Origin: Pseudomonas putida W15Oct28
GTDB lineage: Bacteria > Pseudomonadota > Gammaproteobacteria > Pseudomonadales > Pseudomonadaceae
NCBI RefSeq assembly: GCF_000708715.2
Contig: NZ_JENB01000013.1
Coordinates: 1-64,000 of the forward strand
Reading direction: 5' to 3'
DNA: 64,000 bases
Shown here: piece by piece, positions 9,176-18,555 of the stretch
How the letters are laid out: the number at the start of each line of letters is the position of its first letter
Position numbering within the stretch: the stretch's first letter is position 1
Position numbers and translations under genes: made by a program
Notes under the pieces: generated by a model
Told to the model about the DNA's origin: nothing
The model's database searches: none
The model's input: only the letters and a program-made list of their open reading frames with translations

Positions 9176-9373
9176 GGTGTTCGTCCTGGTGTGGGGGAGG
9201 TTGATCGTCCGACACTGCCAGGTGCCGGTCAAGGGGCTGATCGGTGGCAGAGCGTCCACTTCTAGGGGTTTTTGTAGTCCATTTCCGAAAGTGACCCTTT
9301 CCACCCTCCTGATCATTGTGATGGGCCAGACCGCGCCCTAGGCTCGGCATGCTCGTAACCCGGAGGAATCAAC

Positions 9374-9673
9374 ATGGACAACGACACCCCGAAAAGCAGC
9401 AAGCTCAATGTCGTGCGTGCAGCGAGCCGGTTTGGCAACGCCGATGCCGAACTGGTGCAGATGAAACCGCAGCTGCCAATGAGGACCGCTCTGACAGAGG
9501 CATCGAGCATCATGGGCTGCATCACCGAAATTACCCGCAAGGCCATCGACAGGCCAGGCGACCGCAAGGTGATGATGCAGGCCACGTTTTATCTGGCCGG
9601 CATGGCCAAGGCGCTGATCGATGGCCAGCTGCTGCAGGTGCGTCAGGCGCGCGAAGGCGAGCGAGAACCCTAG
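9374..9673 (+). CDS. Small DUF3077-like protein
   Basis: A 99-residue protein with a strong ribosome site (GGAGG) before its ATG. The C-terminal half (ALTEASSIMGCITEITRKAI, then ATFYLAGMAKALID) resembles the DUF3077/DUF6124 small proteins common in Pseudomonas, which end in a YLxxMAKALxD helix. Function unknown. The call rests on pattern memory. It is divergent from the GST gene, and 79 bases separate it from the next CDS. Confidence 0.7.
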   Translation: MDNDTPKSSKLNVVRAASRFGNADAELVQMKPQLPMRTALTEASSIMGCITEITRKAIDRPGDRKVMMQATFYLAGMAKALIDGQLLQVRQAREGEREP

Positions 9674-9752
9674 TCAGGCTTGCCTGGGGGGCCTGAACTT
9701 GGCACCCTTGGGCGGTTTGAATCATCTGTATCACGACAGAAGGAAGTTTGCA

Positions 9753-10475
9753 TTGAGCTGGGACAAGGTGGGGAAACTCCTCGTAGCCGTGCTTGTTGGC
9801 CTGATGGTGCTTTTGGCCGCCTACGTGTTGCTCAGGGGCAACCCGCGCCTGGAGGCGTCACTGACCTATGCCTACCTCACCTATCCCACCCAGTTCAGCG
9901 AGCGCATAAGCAAGGCCAGCGAGCAGCTCAAGTATGAGCAGTTGCAGGGGCGCATCAACAGCATCGGCCAGGGCGCGCTGAGCCACGACCAGGTCGAGCG
10001 CCTGATTGAAATGGCCCAGGCACCCTATGCCCAGCTGTTCGCCAAGCCTTTCGAGGCCGGGCTGGTCGATCACCGTACCGGCTTGCTTATCGAACTACTC
10101 AACAGTGGTGACGCGCCTGTACGGGAGGTGAAGATCCGTCTGCCAGCTAAGGGCCTGGTGCAGGTGCGTGATGCTGCCGGCAACGACACACTGCTGGAGA
10201 CCGCCACCGCGCAGGTGGACATCCCGGCCATCGAGCCGGGTGGCACGTGCAAGGTGTGGGTGTATTTCGATGCAGACTATTTGCAGATCCGCCAGGGCGG
10301 GGTCAGCATCAGCCACGCCGACGGAGTGGCCAAGGTGCAGGTGTACCACGAGGTCATCGGTTTTCCGGCCATGGTGGCCCGCTACAGCCGCGAGTTGATG
10401 GTGCTGCTGGGCGTACTGGCGGTCAGCGTGCTGGGCTTGGTTTATGCCTGCCTTGCACGGCGCCGAGCGCGGTAA
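9753..10475 (+). CDS. Hypothetical membrane protein, TTG start
   Basis: A 240-residue protein I do not recognise. It has an N-terminal membrane helix (LLVAVLVGLMVLLAAYVLL), a C-terminal one (LMVLLGVLAVSVLGLVYACL), and a long, probably periplasmic, central region with a beta-rich part (ELLNSGDAPVREVKIRLP). The start is inferred as TTG 9753 because AGGAAG lies six bases upstream. The upstream in-frame extension is compositionally odd. It is followed by a REP pair. Confidence 0.75.
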   Translation: MSWDKVGKLLVAVLVGLMVLLAAYVLLRGNPRLEASLTYAYLTYPTQFSERISKASEQLKYEQLQGRINSIGQGALSHDQVERLIEMAQAPYAQLFAKPFEAGLVDHRTGLLIELLNSGDAPVREVKIRLPAKGLVQVRDAAGNDTLLETATAQVDIPAIEPGGTCKVWVYFDADYLQIRQGGVSISHADGVAKVQVYHEVIGFPAMVARYSRELMVLLGVLAVSVLGLVYACLARRRAR

Positions 10476-10483
10476 ACGCCTCT

Positions 10484-10581
10484 CCTGTAGAAGCAGCCTT
10501 GTGCTGCGAAGAGGCCGGTTCAGGCGCTGCATTAGTGTCGCCCGTACCGGCCTCTTCGCAGCACAAGGCTGCTCCTACAGA
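10484..10581. repeat. REP pair, GAGCAGCCTTGTGCTGC class
   Basis: Opposed arms CTGTAGAAGCAGCCTTGTGC and GCACAAGGCTGCTCCTACAG, each with GCGAAGAGGCCGG, flank about 30 bases. The same class recurs at 19761-19857. Confidence 0.85.
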
Positions 10582-10696
10582 GAAATGCGGGATGCGTGTT
10601 CTGCGCTCAAGGGTCATTTGCTCAAAACTCAATACTCCCCCCGTTGACGACCCTCTATAGTGCTCGGCATTACAAGACCCATGCCGAGCCTGCCTG

Positions 10697-11617
10697 ATGA
10701 TCCCTTCCCTGGACTCCATTTTTTCTCGCCTGCGCCTACGCCAGTTGCGCCTGCTGATCGAGCTGGACCGCTGTGGTTCGCTGCACAAGGCGGCCGAAGC
10801 CATGGCCATTTCCCAGCCCGGGGCCACCAAGGCGTTGCGCGAGGTGGAGGAGGTGCTGGGCGTACCGTTGTTCCAGCGCCTGCCCAGCGGTCTGGTAGCG
10901 AATGACGTGGGCCGTTGCGTGGTGCGCTATGCGCGGCTGATCCACAGCGACCTGGGGCATTTGCGCGAAGAAGTGCTAGGTATCGTCCAGGGCCAGGGTG
11001 GGCGGCTGGCGGTGGGCAGCATCATGGGGGCCATGCCGACTCTGGTCAGCGCCCTGGGGCGCTTGCGCCGCAAGCAGCCGCAACTGGCGGTGGAAATTGC
11101 CGAGAATACCAGCGCCAACCTGCTCGCCCAGCTGGACGAGGGGCGCCTGGACCTGGCCATCTGCCGGCCAGGGCTGGGCCGCAACGCGGCGGACTATGCC
11201 TTTGTCAAACTGGCCCAGGAGCCGTTGGTGGTGGTTGCCCACCCGCAGCACCCGCTTGCCGGGGCAGCGGCACTGGAAATCAGCGACCTGAGCCATTACC
11301 GCTGGGTGGTCTACCCGGTCAATATGCCCATGCGCCAGGCGCTGGAACGCGAGTTGAGCGAGGCAGGGGTGGAGGTGCCCCGCTACCCGCTGGAAACCTT
11401 CTCCACCTTCGCGACATTCATGCTGCTGGAAGATGACCCGACACTGGTGGCGGTCATTCCCAGTGCCGTGGCGGCCTTTGCCGAGCAGCGCGGGTTGCTG
11501 GTGTCGCTGGCGGTGCAGCTACGGGCGCTGAGCGAGCCGTTCGGCATCGTGCACCGTGTGGCGGCGCCGCTATCGCCAGCGGCGCGGTTGTTGGTGGAGG
11601 AATTGACGGCCACGTGA
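10697..11617 (+). CDS. LysR family transcriptional regulator
   Basis: A 306-residue LysR regulator. The helix-turn-helix is LHKAAEAMAISQPGATKALR (about residues 30-49). The effector domain begins near RLAVGSIMGAMPTL and includes DLAICRPGL. It resembles the GbpR/CbbR-type branch of sugar and carboxylate regulators, without a defined ligand. The 162 bases to the SDR gene downstream on the same strand hold no clear terminator, so they may be functionally paired. Confidence 0.9.
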   Translation: MIPSLDSIFSRLRLRQLRLLIELDRCGSLHKAAEAMAISQPGATKALREVEEVLGVPLFQRLPSGLVANDVGRCVVRYARLIHSDLGHLREEVLGIVQGQGGRLAVGSIMGAMPTLVSALGRLRRKQPQLAVEIAENTSANLLAQLDEGRLDLAICRPGLGRNAADYAFVKLAQEPLVVVAHPQHPLAGAAALEISDLSHYRWVVYPVNMPMRQALERELSEAGVEVPRYPLETFSTFATFMLLEDDPTLVAVIPSAVAAFAEQRGLLVSLAVQLRALSEPFGIVHRVAAPLSPAARLLVEELTAT

Positions 11618-11779
11618 AGTTTGACGGTGTCCGCATCCAGCCCGTCGCTGATGGGGATAAGCGAGGGTTATTGGTGGATCAGCTCTTTTCATTATCGGCG
11701 GCCCTGCGTTGTGCTCTAGATTGCCCCCGGCACGGCCTGCCAGTACCCCTGTAACCCTATTGCATCAAGGAGCAAACCA

Positions 11780-12556
11780 ATGGATCTAGGCATTACCGGC
11801 CGCTGGGCCATCGTCTGCGCGGCCAGCCAAGGCCTGGGCAAAGGCTGCGCCGAGGCGCTGGGCAAAGAAGGCGTGAACCTGGTCATCAATGCCCGCACCC
11901 AAGCCACTCTGGAACAAACCGCCAGCGAGTTGCGCGCGGCCTGCCCGGGCATCGAGGTGCGTACCGTGGCCGGTGATGTTGCCGATGCCCAGGTGCGCCA
12001 GGCGCTGTTGGCGGCCTGCCCGCAGGTCGACATTCTGGTCAACAACGCCGGTGGCCCGCCACCGGGGGACTTCCGTGACTGGGGGCGTGACGACTGGCTG
12101 AAGGCGTTGGACGCCAACATGCTCACCCCCATCGAGCTGATCAAGGCAGTGGTCGACGGCATGGCCGAGCGCGGTTTCGGCCGGGTGGTGAATATTACCT
12201 CTGGCGCGGTGAAGGCGCCGATCGACATTCTCGGTTTGTCCAACGGCGCCCGCAGTGGCCTGACCGGTTTCATTGCCGGGTTGGCCCGGCAGCAGCGCCT
12301 GGCGGGCAGCAATGTGACTCTGAACAACCTGCTGCCTGGGGCGTTCGACACGGCGCGTTTGCAAAAGACGTTGCAGGCGGCGGGTGGCGATGTGCAAGCC
12401 ACCGCTCAGGCCAGGCGCAAGGCCATCCCAGCAGCGCGCTTTGGCGATGCCGGGGAGTTCGGCGCGTACTGTGCTTTCCTGTGCAGTGCGCATGCCGGGT
12501 ACATCACCGGGCAGAACCTGCTGATCGATGGCGGAGCGTATCCGGGGACCTTCTAG
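11780..12556 (+). CDS. SDR family oxidoreductase
   Basis: A 258-residue short-chain dehydrogenase. The cofactor motif is a variant (IVCAASQGLGKGCAEAL, in place of TGxxxGxG). NNAG is present in ILVNNAGGPPPGD, and the catalytic serine is in VVNITSGAVK. The usual YxxxK tyrosine is replaced. Where YxASK is expected, the sequence is LGLSNGARSGLTGF, so catalysis may differ. Known relatives with this NGARSG motif are annotated as SDRs of unknown substrate. AAGGAG lies seven bases before the ATG. Confidence 0.9.
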   Translation: MDLGITGRWAIVCAASQGLGKGCAEALGKEGVNLVINARTQATLEQTASELRAACPGIEVRTVAGDVADAQVRQALLAACPQVDILVNNAGGPPPGDFRDWGRDDWLKALDANMLTPIELIKAVVDGMAERGFGRVVNITSGAVKAPIDILGLSNGARSGLTGFIAGLARQQRLAGSNVTLNNLLPGAFDTARLQKTLQAAGGDVQATAQARRKAIPAARFGDAGEFGAYCAFLCSAHAGYITGQNLLIDGGAYPGTF

Positions 12557-12558
12557 AA

Positions 12559-12590
12559 ATGTGGGGGGGCAGAGCGCCCCCCCCCACACT
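12559..12590 (+). terminator. Terminator hairpin with G7 and C10 tracts
   Basis: GTGGGGGGGC-AGA-GCGCCCCCCCCCCAC, two bases after the SDR stop. It is a strong hairpin, with homopolymer runs prone to length change. Confidence 0.6.
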
Positions 12591-12684
12591 TAGAGTCTGT
12601 TAAACCCGCAGCACGCACAGGCGCAGCGCGCGAAAATCCAGGTCGAGGATTTTACCCCGGACAGCCGCTTGTTCTAGCGGGTAT

Positions 12685-13839
12685 TCACCACAGTGCAGCC
12701 GACGCCGTCGTCAGCACCCGACCAAACACGGCGAGTGCCTTGTCCACTTCTGCCTCGGTGCTGAAGCGGCCGATGCTCATGCGCACACTGTTGCGTGCCT
12801 GACGCTCATCCAGCCCCAGTGCCAGCAGCACATGCGAAGCGGCGTTACTCGCCGAGTTGCAGGCCGAGGTGGTCGACAAGGCCAGCTCGCTGGCCAGTGC
12901 CGCGCTAGTGAAACCCTTGCTGTCGATGCACAGGTTCAGGGTATGGGGAATGCGTTGGTTGGCGCTGCCGTTGAGGGATACGCCAGGTAACGCCAGCAGG
13001 CCGTCGCGCAGGCGTGTGGCCAGTTGCTCAAGGCGCTGGTGCTCGCTGTCGCCTGGTTGGCCGGCCAAGGCAAAGGCGCTGCCCATGCCCGCGATCTGAT
13101 GGGTTGCCAAGGTGCCGGAACGCAGGCCCTGCTCATGGCCGCCGCCGTGCATCTGCGCACGCATCAGCGCGTGGGCGCGCGGCCCGACATACAACGCGCC
13201 GATGCCTTTTGGCCCGTAAACTTTGTGCGCCGAGAACGACATCAGGTCAACGGCCATCGCGTTCAGGTCGATCGCCAGCTTGCCCACAGCCTGCGCAGCA
13301 TCCACGTGCAGCAGGGCACCATGGGCACGCACCCGCTCGCCAATCGCTGCAAAGTCGGTGACCGTGCCCAGTTCGTTGTTCACCGCCATCAGCGATACCA
13401 GACGGGTATCGGCGCGCAACGCTGCCTGCACGCTTGCGGGCTGAATCAGGCCGGCAGCATCCGGTGCCAGGCGGGTAACGGCCCAGCCTTGGCGCTCCAG
13501 CTCGGCCACCGTGTCGAGTACGGCTTTGTGCTCCAGCTGGCTGGTGATCAGGTGCCCGGGCATGCCGATGCCTTGAGCAATGCCTTTGAGTGCCAGGTTG
13601 TTGGACTCGGTTGCGCCCGAGGTCCACACCAGGTTGTCGGCTTGCGCGCCGACGCACTCGGCCACCTGCTGGCGGGCTTGCTCCACTGTCTGTCGGGCAG
13701 CCTGGCCGTAGGCGTGGCCACTGGACGCCGGGTTGCCGAAGTTGGCCTGGCTACCCAGGCAGGCAAGCATGGTTTCGATGACCCGATCGTCGACGGGGGT
13801 AGTGGCGGCGTAATCGAAATAGAGCGGGGCGCTTGGCAT
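12685..13839 (-). CDS. Cysteine desulfurase family protein
   Basis: A 384-residue class V aminotransferase of the NifS/IscS type. It would convert cysteine to alanine with sulfur transfer through an enzyme persulfide. The PLP lysine is in SFSAHKVYGPKG (Lys206). HVDAAQAVGK carries the PLP aspartate and glutamine. The catalytic cysteine is in TTSACNSASN (Cys327). It stands alone rather than in an isc or suf operon, so it is an accessory desulfurase. No strong ribosome site precedes the ATG. The 195 bases upstream to the LysR gene hold no recognisable gene. Confidence 0.92.
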   Translation of the reverse strand: MPSAPLYFDYAATTPVDDRVIETMLACLGSQANFGNPASSGHAYGQAARQTVEQARQQVAECVGAQADNLVWTSGATESNNLALKGIAQGIGMPGHLITSQLEHKAVLDTVAELERQGWAVTRLAPDAAGLIQPASVQAALRADTRLVSLMAVNNELGTVTDFAAIGERVRAHGALLHVDAAQAVGKLAIDLNAMAVDLMSFSAHKVYGPKGIGALYVGPRAHALMRAQMHGGGHEQGLRSGTLATHQIAGMGSAFALAGQPGDSEHQRLEQLATRLRDGLLALPGVSLNGSANQRIPHTLNLCIDSKGFTSAALASELALSTTSACNSASNAASHVLLALGLDERQARNSVRMSIGRFSTEAEVDKALAVFGRVLTTASAALW

Positions 13840-14034
13840 TCAGGGCAGGTCCATGTCTGTCGCCGTGGAGTCGGCGATTATTGGAGTAAGCGTATCCGCC
13901 GTGCGCGAGATGTTTTTCGCTTCCCGCAGCTGTTTTCTCAATTGGCCGGAGAAAACTTTCTCTCTGTTGGACTGTTTGTAGGATTTTTTTCTACGGGCAG
14001 GAAGGGGCCAATGAACAGCCCCTCGCAAACGTCT

Positions 14035-14961
14035 TCAGGCGGGCTCCAGGGCCTTCTCTTCCTCGGCTACAACGCGTTCGCACAATTCGGTGATCTGCTC
14101 GCGCATCCAGCGGTTGGCCGGGTCCTGGTCGGTGCTTTCATGCCAGTACAGGTGCGTTTCCACGGCGGGCACTTCCACCGGCAGTGGCTGGTAACGCAAT
14201 TGATGGCGGCGGGCGAAGCGCTCGGGAACGGTCATCGCCATGTCGGTTTGCTGCAACACCTGCGAAGCCATGAGGTAATGCTGCGAGCGCAAGGCGACCT
14301 TGCGCTGCACGCCCATCTTGCCCAGCGCCAGGTCGACGTAACCCAGGCCGTTGCGGCGGCTGGAAATATGGATATGGGTCATGCCCAGATAGCTGTCGAG
14401 GGTCAGCTTGCTGTCAGCCAGTGGGTGGCCCTGGCGCAGGGCGCAGACATAGCGGTCTTGCATCAGCTTGACGTGGCGCACCTGCGGGTCGGTGTTCAGG
14501 GGCGCGTCGATGGCGAAGTCCAGGCGGCCGGCGGCGAGTTCCTTGGTGGTCTCGCGGCGCTTGCACAGAAAGCTTTCGATCAGCACCGCGGGCGCCAGGC
14601 GGCGCAGGCGCTGGAACAGCGGCGGCAGGATGACCGCCTCGGTCAGGTCGGTCATGCTGATGCGGAAGGTTTTGTTGGCCTGCTGCGGGTTGAAGATACG
14701 GCTTTCCTGCACCGACGTACGCAACAGTGCCAGGGCGTTGCGCACCGGGCCGATGATGTTCTGCGCCATGGGCGTGGGCACCATGCCTTGTGCGGTGCGC
14801 ACGAACAGCGGGTCGTTGAAGGTTTCGCGCAGCCGCGACAGGGCGTTGGACACCGCCGGCTGGGTAATGCCGACAATCTGCCCGGCGCGGGTCAGGTTGG
14901 CTTCGGTGTAGATCGCATCGAACACGATGAACAGGTTCAGGTCGACCTTGCTGAGGTTCAT
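14035..14961 (-). CDS. LysR regulator, NodD/NahR-like
   Basis: A 308-residue LysR regulator with the MNLSKVDLNLFIVFDAIY start and LTRAGQIVGITQPAVSNALS helix-turn-helix typical of the NodD/NahR/LeuO branch. The ligand is unknown. It is divergent from an acyl-CoA dehydrogenase gene and is the likely regulator of it. Confidence 0.92.
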   Translation of the reverse strand: MNLSKVDLNLFIVFDAIYTEANLTRAGQIVGITQPAVSNALSRLRETFNDPLFVRTAQGMVPTPMAQNIIGPVRNALALLRTSVQESRIFNPQQANKTFRISMTDLTEAVILPPLFQRLRRLAPAVLIESFLCKRRETTKELAAGRLDFAIDAPLNTDPQVRHVKLMQDRYVCALRQGHPLADSKLTLDSYLGMTHIHISSRRNGLGYVDLALGKMGVQRKVALRSQHYLMASQVLQQTDMAMTVPERFARRHQLRYQPLPVEVPAVETHLYWHESTDQDPANRWMREQITELCERVVAEEEKALEPA

Positions 14962-15101
14962 GGGCGCCGCTCTTTGTTGGAATTATTCGCCGATCATATA
15001 TCGGTTATGAATGTTTATACACGCGGAAAATAGACTAGGTGGATGGAGGCATGCTGCTCTAGGCTCTGGCACATGTACTCCGAACCGTGAAGGTAGCCCC
15101 G
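14962..15101. promoter_or_regulatory. Divergent LysR / acyl-CoA dehydrogenase promoter region
   Basis: 140 bases, AT-rich at 14985-15035 (ATATATCGGTTATGAATG, TTTATACACG), where T-N11-A LysR-type contacts can be placed. A precise operator is not assigned. Confidence 0.4.
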
Positions 15102-16331
15102 ATGGATTTCGCCTATTCGCCCAAGGTCCAGGCACTGCGCGAGCGCGTTACTGCGTTCATGGACGCCTATGTCTACCCCGCCGAAGCCGTGTTCGAGCGC
15201 CAGGTTGCCGAGGGCGACCGCTGGCAGCCCACTGCAATCATGGAAGAACTCAAGGCCAAGGCCCGCGCCGAAGGGCTGTGGAACCTGTTCTTGCCCGAAT
15301 CGGAGTACGGCGCCGGCCTGAGCAACCTGGAATACGCCCCGCTGGCGGAAATCATGGGCCGCTCGCTGCTCGGGCCAGAGCCGTTCAACTGCTCGGCGCC
15401 GGACACCGGCAACATGGAAGTGCTGGTGCGCTATGGCAGCGAAGCGCAGAAACGCCAGTGGCTGGAGCCTTTGTTGCGCGGCGAGATCCGCTCGGCGTTT
15501 GCCATGACCGAGCCGGACGTGGCCTCCTCGGACGCTACCAACATGGCCGCGACTGCCGTGCGTGACGGCGACGAATGGGTCATCAATGGCCGCAAATGGT
15601 GGACCTCCGGCGCCTGTGACCCGCGCTGCAAGGTGATGATCTTCATGGGCCTGTCCGACCCTGAAGGGCCACGCCACCAGCAGCATTCGATGGTGCTGGT
15701 GCCCACCGATGCGCCGGGCGTGAAGATCGTCCGCCCGTTGCCGGTGTTCGGCTATGACGATGCCCCACATGGCCACGCCGAAGTGCTCTTCGAGAACGTT
15801 CGGGTGCCTTATGAAAACGTGCTGCTCGGCGAGGGCCGAGGCTTCGAGATTGCCCAGGGGCGCCTTGGCCCGGGGCGTATCCACCACTGCATGCGCTCGA
15901 TCGGCATGGCCGAGCGTGCGCTGGAGCTGATGTGCAAGCGCTCGGTGGAGCGTACGGCGTTTGGTCGGCCACTGGCGCGGCTGGGTGGCAACATCGACAA
16001 GATCGCCGACTCACGCATGGAGATCGACATGGCCCGGCTGCTGACATTGAAAGCGGCGTACATGATGGACACCGTCGGCAACAAGGTGGCCCGCAGCGAG
16101 ATCGCGCAGATCAAGGTAGTGGCGCCGAACGTGGCGTTGAAGGTGATCGACCGGGCAATTCAGATGCATGGTGGGGCAGGGGTGAGCGGCGATTTCCCGC
16201 TGGCCTACATGTACGCCATGCAGCGCACCCTGCGCCTGGCCGACGGGCCGGATGAGGTGCACCGGGCGGCGATTGGCAAATATGAGATTGGCAAGTATGT
16301 GCCGGTGGAGTTGTTGCGCGGCGGGCGCTGA
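15102..16331 (+). CDS. Acyl-CoA dehydrogenase family protein
   Basis: A 409-residue FAD-dependent acyl-CoA dehydrogenase, probably oxidising an acyl-CoA at C2-C3 and passing electrons to [19 protein letters not shown] is the flavin-contact segment, followed by [11 protein letters not shown]. The C-terminal helical domain has [18 protein letters not shown] and LADGPDEVH, the ACAD10/11-like signature. The substrate is unknown. The ATG at 15102 with GAAGGT upstream is preferred to the in-frame GTG at 15087. It is divergent from a LysR gene. Confidence 0.93.
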   Translation: MDFAYSPKVQALRERVTAFMDAYVYPAEAVFERQVAEGDRWQPTAIMEELKAKARAEGLWNLFLPESEYGAGLSNLEYAPLAEIMGRSLLGPEPFNCSAPDTGNMEVLVRYGSEAQKRQWLEPLLRGEIRSAFAMTEPDVASSDATNMAATAVRDGDEWVINGRKWWTSGACDPRCKVMIFMGLSDPEGPRHQQHSMVLVPTDAPGVKIVRPLPVFGYDDAPHGHAEVLFENVRVPYENVLLGEGRGFEIAQGRLGPGRIHHCMRSIGMAERALELMCKRSVERTAFGRPLARLGGNIDKIADSRMEIDMARLLTLKAAYMMDTVGNKVARSEIAQIKVVAPNVALKVIDRAIQMHGGAGVSGDFPLAYMYAMQRTLRLADGPDEVHRAAIGKYEIGKYVPVELLRGGR

Positions 16332-16349
16332 ACTCGTCAGGCTGAGCTG

Positions 16350-16645
16350 GCCTCTTCGCGGGTAAATTGCTTCGCCGCACCGCCGCTCCCACAAGTACTG
16401 CATAAGCCCGAAGCCTGGGCGGTCCCTGTGGGAGCGGGCATGCCCGCGAAGAATCCAGCGCGGTGGATGGCACCGGCTTCGCCGGTGTTCGCGGCGGTTC
16501 GACGCCTCGGCACGCCCGCTCCCACAGTGATCGCGCAAACGCTTAGATTTTGAACAAGACAGTTGCTCCCACCTTGACCTCCATAGCGCCACCGACCGAT
16601 GTAGGAGCGGGCTTGCCCGCGAATACGGTGGCGGGGCAACGGTGC
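16350..16645. repeat. REP/BIME cluster, copy 3 of the extended repeat
   Basis: Several GAGCGGGC(A/T)TGCCCGCGAA palindromes in alternating orientation fill most of the 434-base gap between the acyl-CoA dehydrogenase gene and the PAAR gene. 16441-16572 nearly repeats 145-276, including the GCTTAGATTTTGAACAAGAC tail. A single REP unit at 16599-16622 follows. No CDS seen. Confidence 0.85.
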
Positions 16646-16765
16646 ATGCGTTTAAGGAAAACTCTCGCAACTTGTAGGAAGTTTCTGAATTTCGACGGAG
16701 GCCACTTGAACCTCTCTTGCTGGTGTTAGGTTTTCCAACCTGAACCATACACAGGGAGTTTGTTT

Positions 16766-18166
16766 ATGCGCGTCAGTCTAGAGGGATTAGGTCAGGCTGT
16801 AGATGGCGATCTGACCACAACGGGTGCTATCTGCATTGCAACGGGCGCAGGCTATCTCGACGAAGGCCGAATGGTGCTCCGTGAAGGCGACCAGACCACG
16901 CCATGCCCTCTTTGTGGGCAGGTGGGGACTGTCGCCGAAGGTGTGGATCACTTTATATCCGATGGCCAGCGGGTGGCCATGGACGGGGCGTTGGTTGTCT
17001 GTGGCTGTTCCCCAGGCAGCAACCGGGTAGTCGCGCCGTTGTATGAAGCCCCGCCGTCCCTGTATTCCATTGCAGGGCGTACCAATACCCACTTTGCCGA
17101 GCCATCACCCTCCGTCTACCCCGAGCGTTTTTCCCAGCCCGTAATAGGCGCATTGCCCAGTACGCTGGAGCCTGGCTTCTACGTTGTGCCTCGACGCATG
17201 TCGTTCCCTCAGGTGCTGGTGCAATTGGCCGAGCACGATGCCACGTTGCCGATTTCCCGTTTGCAGCGGCTCAACCCGACGTTTGAGAAAGGCTTCAAGG
17301 CCGGGGAAATATTCGTAATCGGTGACCCGGACAACGCAAATGCCTGTACACGCGAAGAGGGAGAACTGATGGGGGCTGCCCAGCATGCACGCCGCGCGCT
17401 GGAGGTGCTGGACTTCGCCGAAGCGGATTTCATGATGGAGCACCAGGCCGAAATCGCTGGCTTGCTCAGCGACGCAAGTTTGTCCATGGGCGTGGGCAAG
17501 GACATGCTGGATCAAGGTTTGAAACAGGTCAGTCAGACGTTGACCCGTATCGAGCAATTGCACCACCGGGAGTTCATGCGCCACGGCCACCTGAACAGCC
17601 CGGGCTTTTTCGCTGAACGGCGGCGGCTTCTGCAGCAGCTGGATGGACAGTTGAAAACGGCATTTCTGAACAAGCAGTTGAACCTTGGGAACTATGAACG
17701 CTTGAGGAAGAGCTTGAATATTTCGACCAAGAGCCTGGTGCATCATTGGTCGAAAGCGGGCGGGCCGGGGCAGATTCCGGGGTATGCAACGCATCTGGCT
17801 AAGGTGGCGAAGCTTAGCAATTACCTCAAATATGGCGGACATGCTGCAGTAGGGGTGGGCGGCGCTTCGTCTTACTTGAACGTGCAGGAGGTGTGTCGGG
17901 CCGGTGAATCTGGAGCTTGCAAGAAGGTTCGTTTTACCGAAACGGGTAGCTTCGCAGGTGGTCTGGGGGGCGGTATGCTTGGAGCTTGGGGAGGTGGTGC
18001 TGCTGCAACCGCTCTTTGCGGTGTTTTCGCGGTCGGTACTGGTGGGCTTGGCGTTCCGGTATGCGGGATTGTCATCGTTGGCGCCAGCTCTGCGGCAGGC
18101 TCTATTGGCCTTGGCGCATTCGGAGAAAAGACTGGAGAGGTACTTTATGAGGTGATAGATGATTAA
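16766..18166 (+). CDS. PAAR-LysM T6SS effector candidate
   Basis: A 466-residue protein. Residues about 36-92 match a PAAR spike-tip domain (VLREGDQTTPCPLCGQVGTV, later QRVAMDGALVVCGC). Residues 138-186 look like a LysM-type fold (YVVPRRMSF, RLQRLNP, FKAGEIFVIGDP). A helical part (195-330) follows. A glycine-rich hydrophobic region (394-452, GGLGGGMLGAWGGG, VIVGASSAAGSIGLG) resembles membrane-inserting glycine zippers. I infer a T6SS-delivered membrane-active toxin. No catalytic motif was seen. AGGGAG precedes the ATG at 16766. Its stop overlaps the next gene by eight bases, the usual effector/immunity arrangement. No vgrG or T6SS structural gene is in the window. Confidence 0.8.
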   Translation: MRVSLEGLGQAVDGDLTTTGAICIATGAGYLDEGRMVLREGDQTTPCPLCGQVGTVAEGVDHFISDGQRVAMDGALVVCGCSPGSNRVVAPLYEAPPSLYSIAGRTNTHFAEPSPSVYPERFSQPVIGALPSTLEPGFYVVPRRMSFPQVLVQLAEHDATLPISRLQRLNPTFEKGFKAGEIFVIGDPDNANACTREEGELMGAAQHARRALEVLDFAEADFMMEHQAEIAGLLSDASLSMGVGKDMLDQGLKQVSQTLTRIEQLHHREFMRHGHLNSPGFFAERRRLLQQLDGQLKTAFLNKQLNLGNYERLRKSLNISTKSLVHHWSKAGGPGQIPGYATHLAKVAKLSNYLKYGGHAAVGVGGASSYLNVQEVCRAGESGACKKVRFTETGSFAGGLGGGMLGAWGGGAAATALCGVFAVGTGGLGVPVCGIVIVGASSAAGSIGLGAFGEKTGEVLYEVIDD

Positions 18167-18548
18167 CTTCGATAGTTGGTCGCCGCTGCTTAAACTAGCC
18201 TTTCTGATTGTCCCTTTTCTCACTGGATTTTCAGGTCTTGCTATAAATGTGCGAATTGCAACGTCCCGTGATTTTCAACTCGCCTTGTCAGCTATTACAA
18301 GCAACCCCTATCTGGAGCAGATGAAACCCGTATGGGGTGGAGGAAGCCTGAGGTCTCGCTGTCTGCTGATGAGTGCGGTGAGCGCTTTGGTCACGTTTCC
18401 TAGGCTACATCTGCATATGGGTTGGTTGGATGAAGAGGAACTTAAGCATTTCCCGCCGTACTTGAAGCGAAAAATGGCTATCGCGCTATGGCTCATTTTC
18501 ATCGCGTTGCTTTGGTCGCTGATGGGTTACTTTATAGTTAAAAATTAA
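18159..18548 (+). CDS. Putative membrane immunity protein for the PAAR effector
   Basis: A 129-residue protein with an N-terminal hydrophobic helix (LLKLAFLIVPFLTGFSGLAI) and a C-terminal one (MAIALWLIFIALLWSLMGYF). It overlaps the end of the PAAR gene (ATG inside GATGATTAAC), implying translational coupling. The gene is visibly more AT-rich than its neighbours, as is common for acquired immunity genes. An inner-membrane immunity protein is inferred from position and topology only. No family recognised. Confidence 0.7.
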   Translation: MINFDSWSPLLKLAFLIVPFLTGFSGLAINVRIATSRDFQLALSAITSNPYLEQMKPVWGGGSLRSRCLLMSAVSALVTFPRLHLHMGWLDEEELKHFPPYLKRKMAIALWLIFIALLWSLMGYFIVKN

Positions 18549-18555
18549 TACTGGG

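Noticed and set aside
13024..15033. 669-residue plus-strand open frame
   Set aside because: It runs antisense across the cysteine desulfurase and LysR genes, both of which have clear family motifs.
16350..16645. CRISPR-like repeats
   Set aside because: The repeats are palindromic REPs in alternating orientation with irregular spacing and no cas genes.
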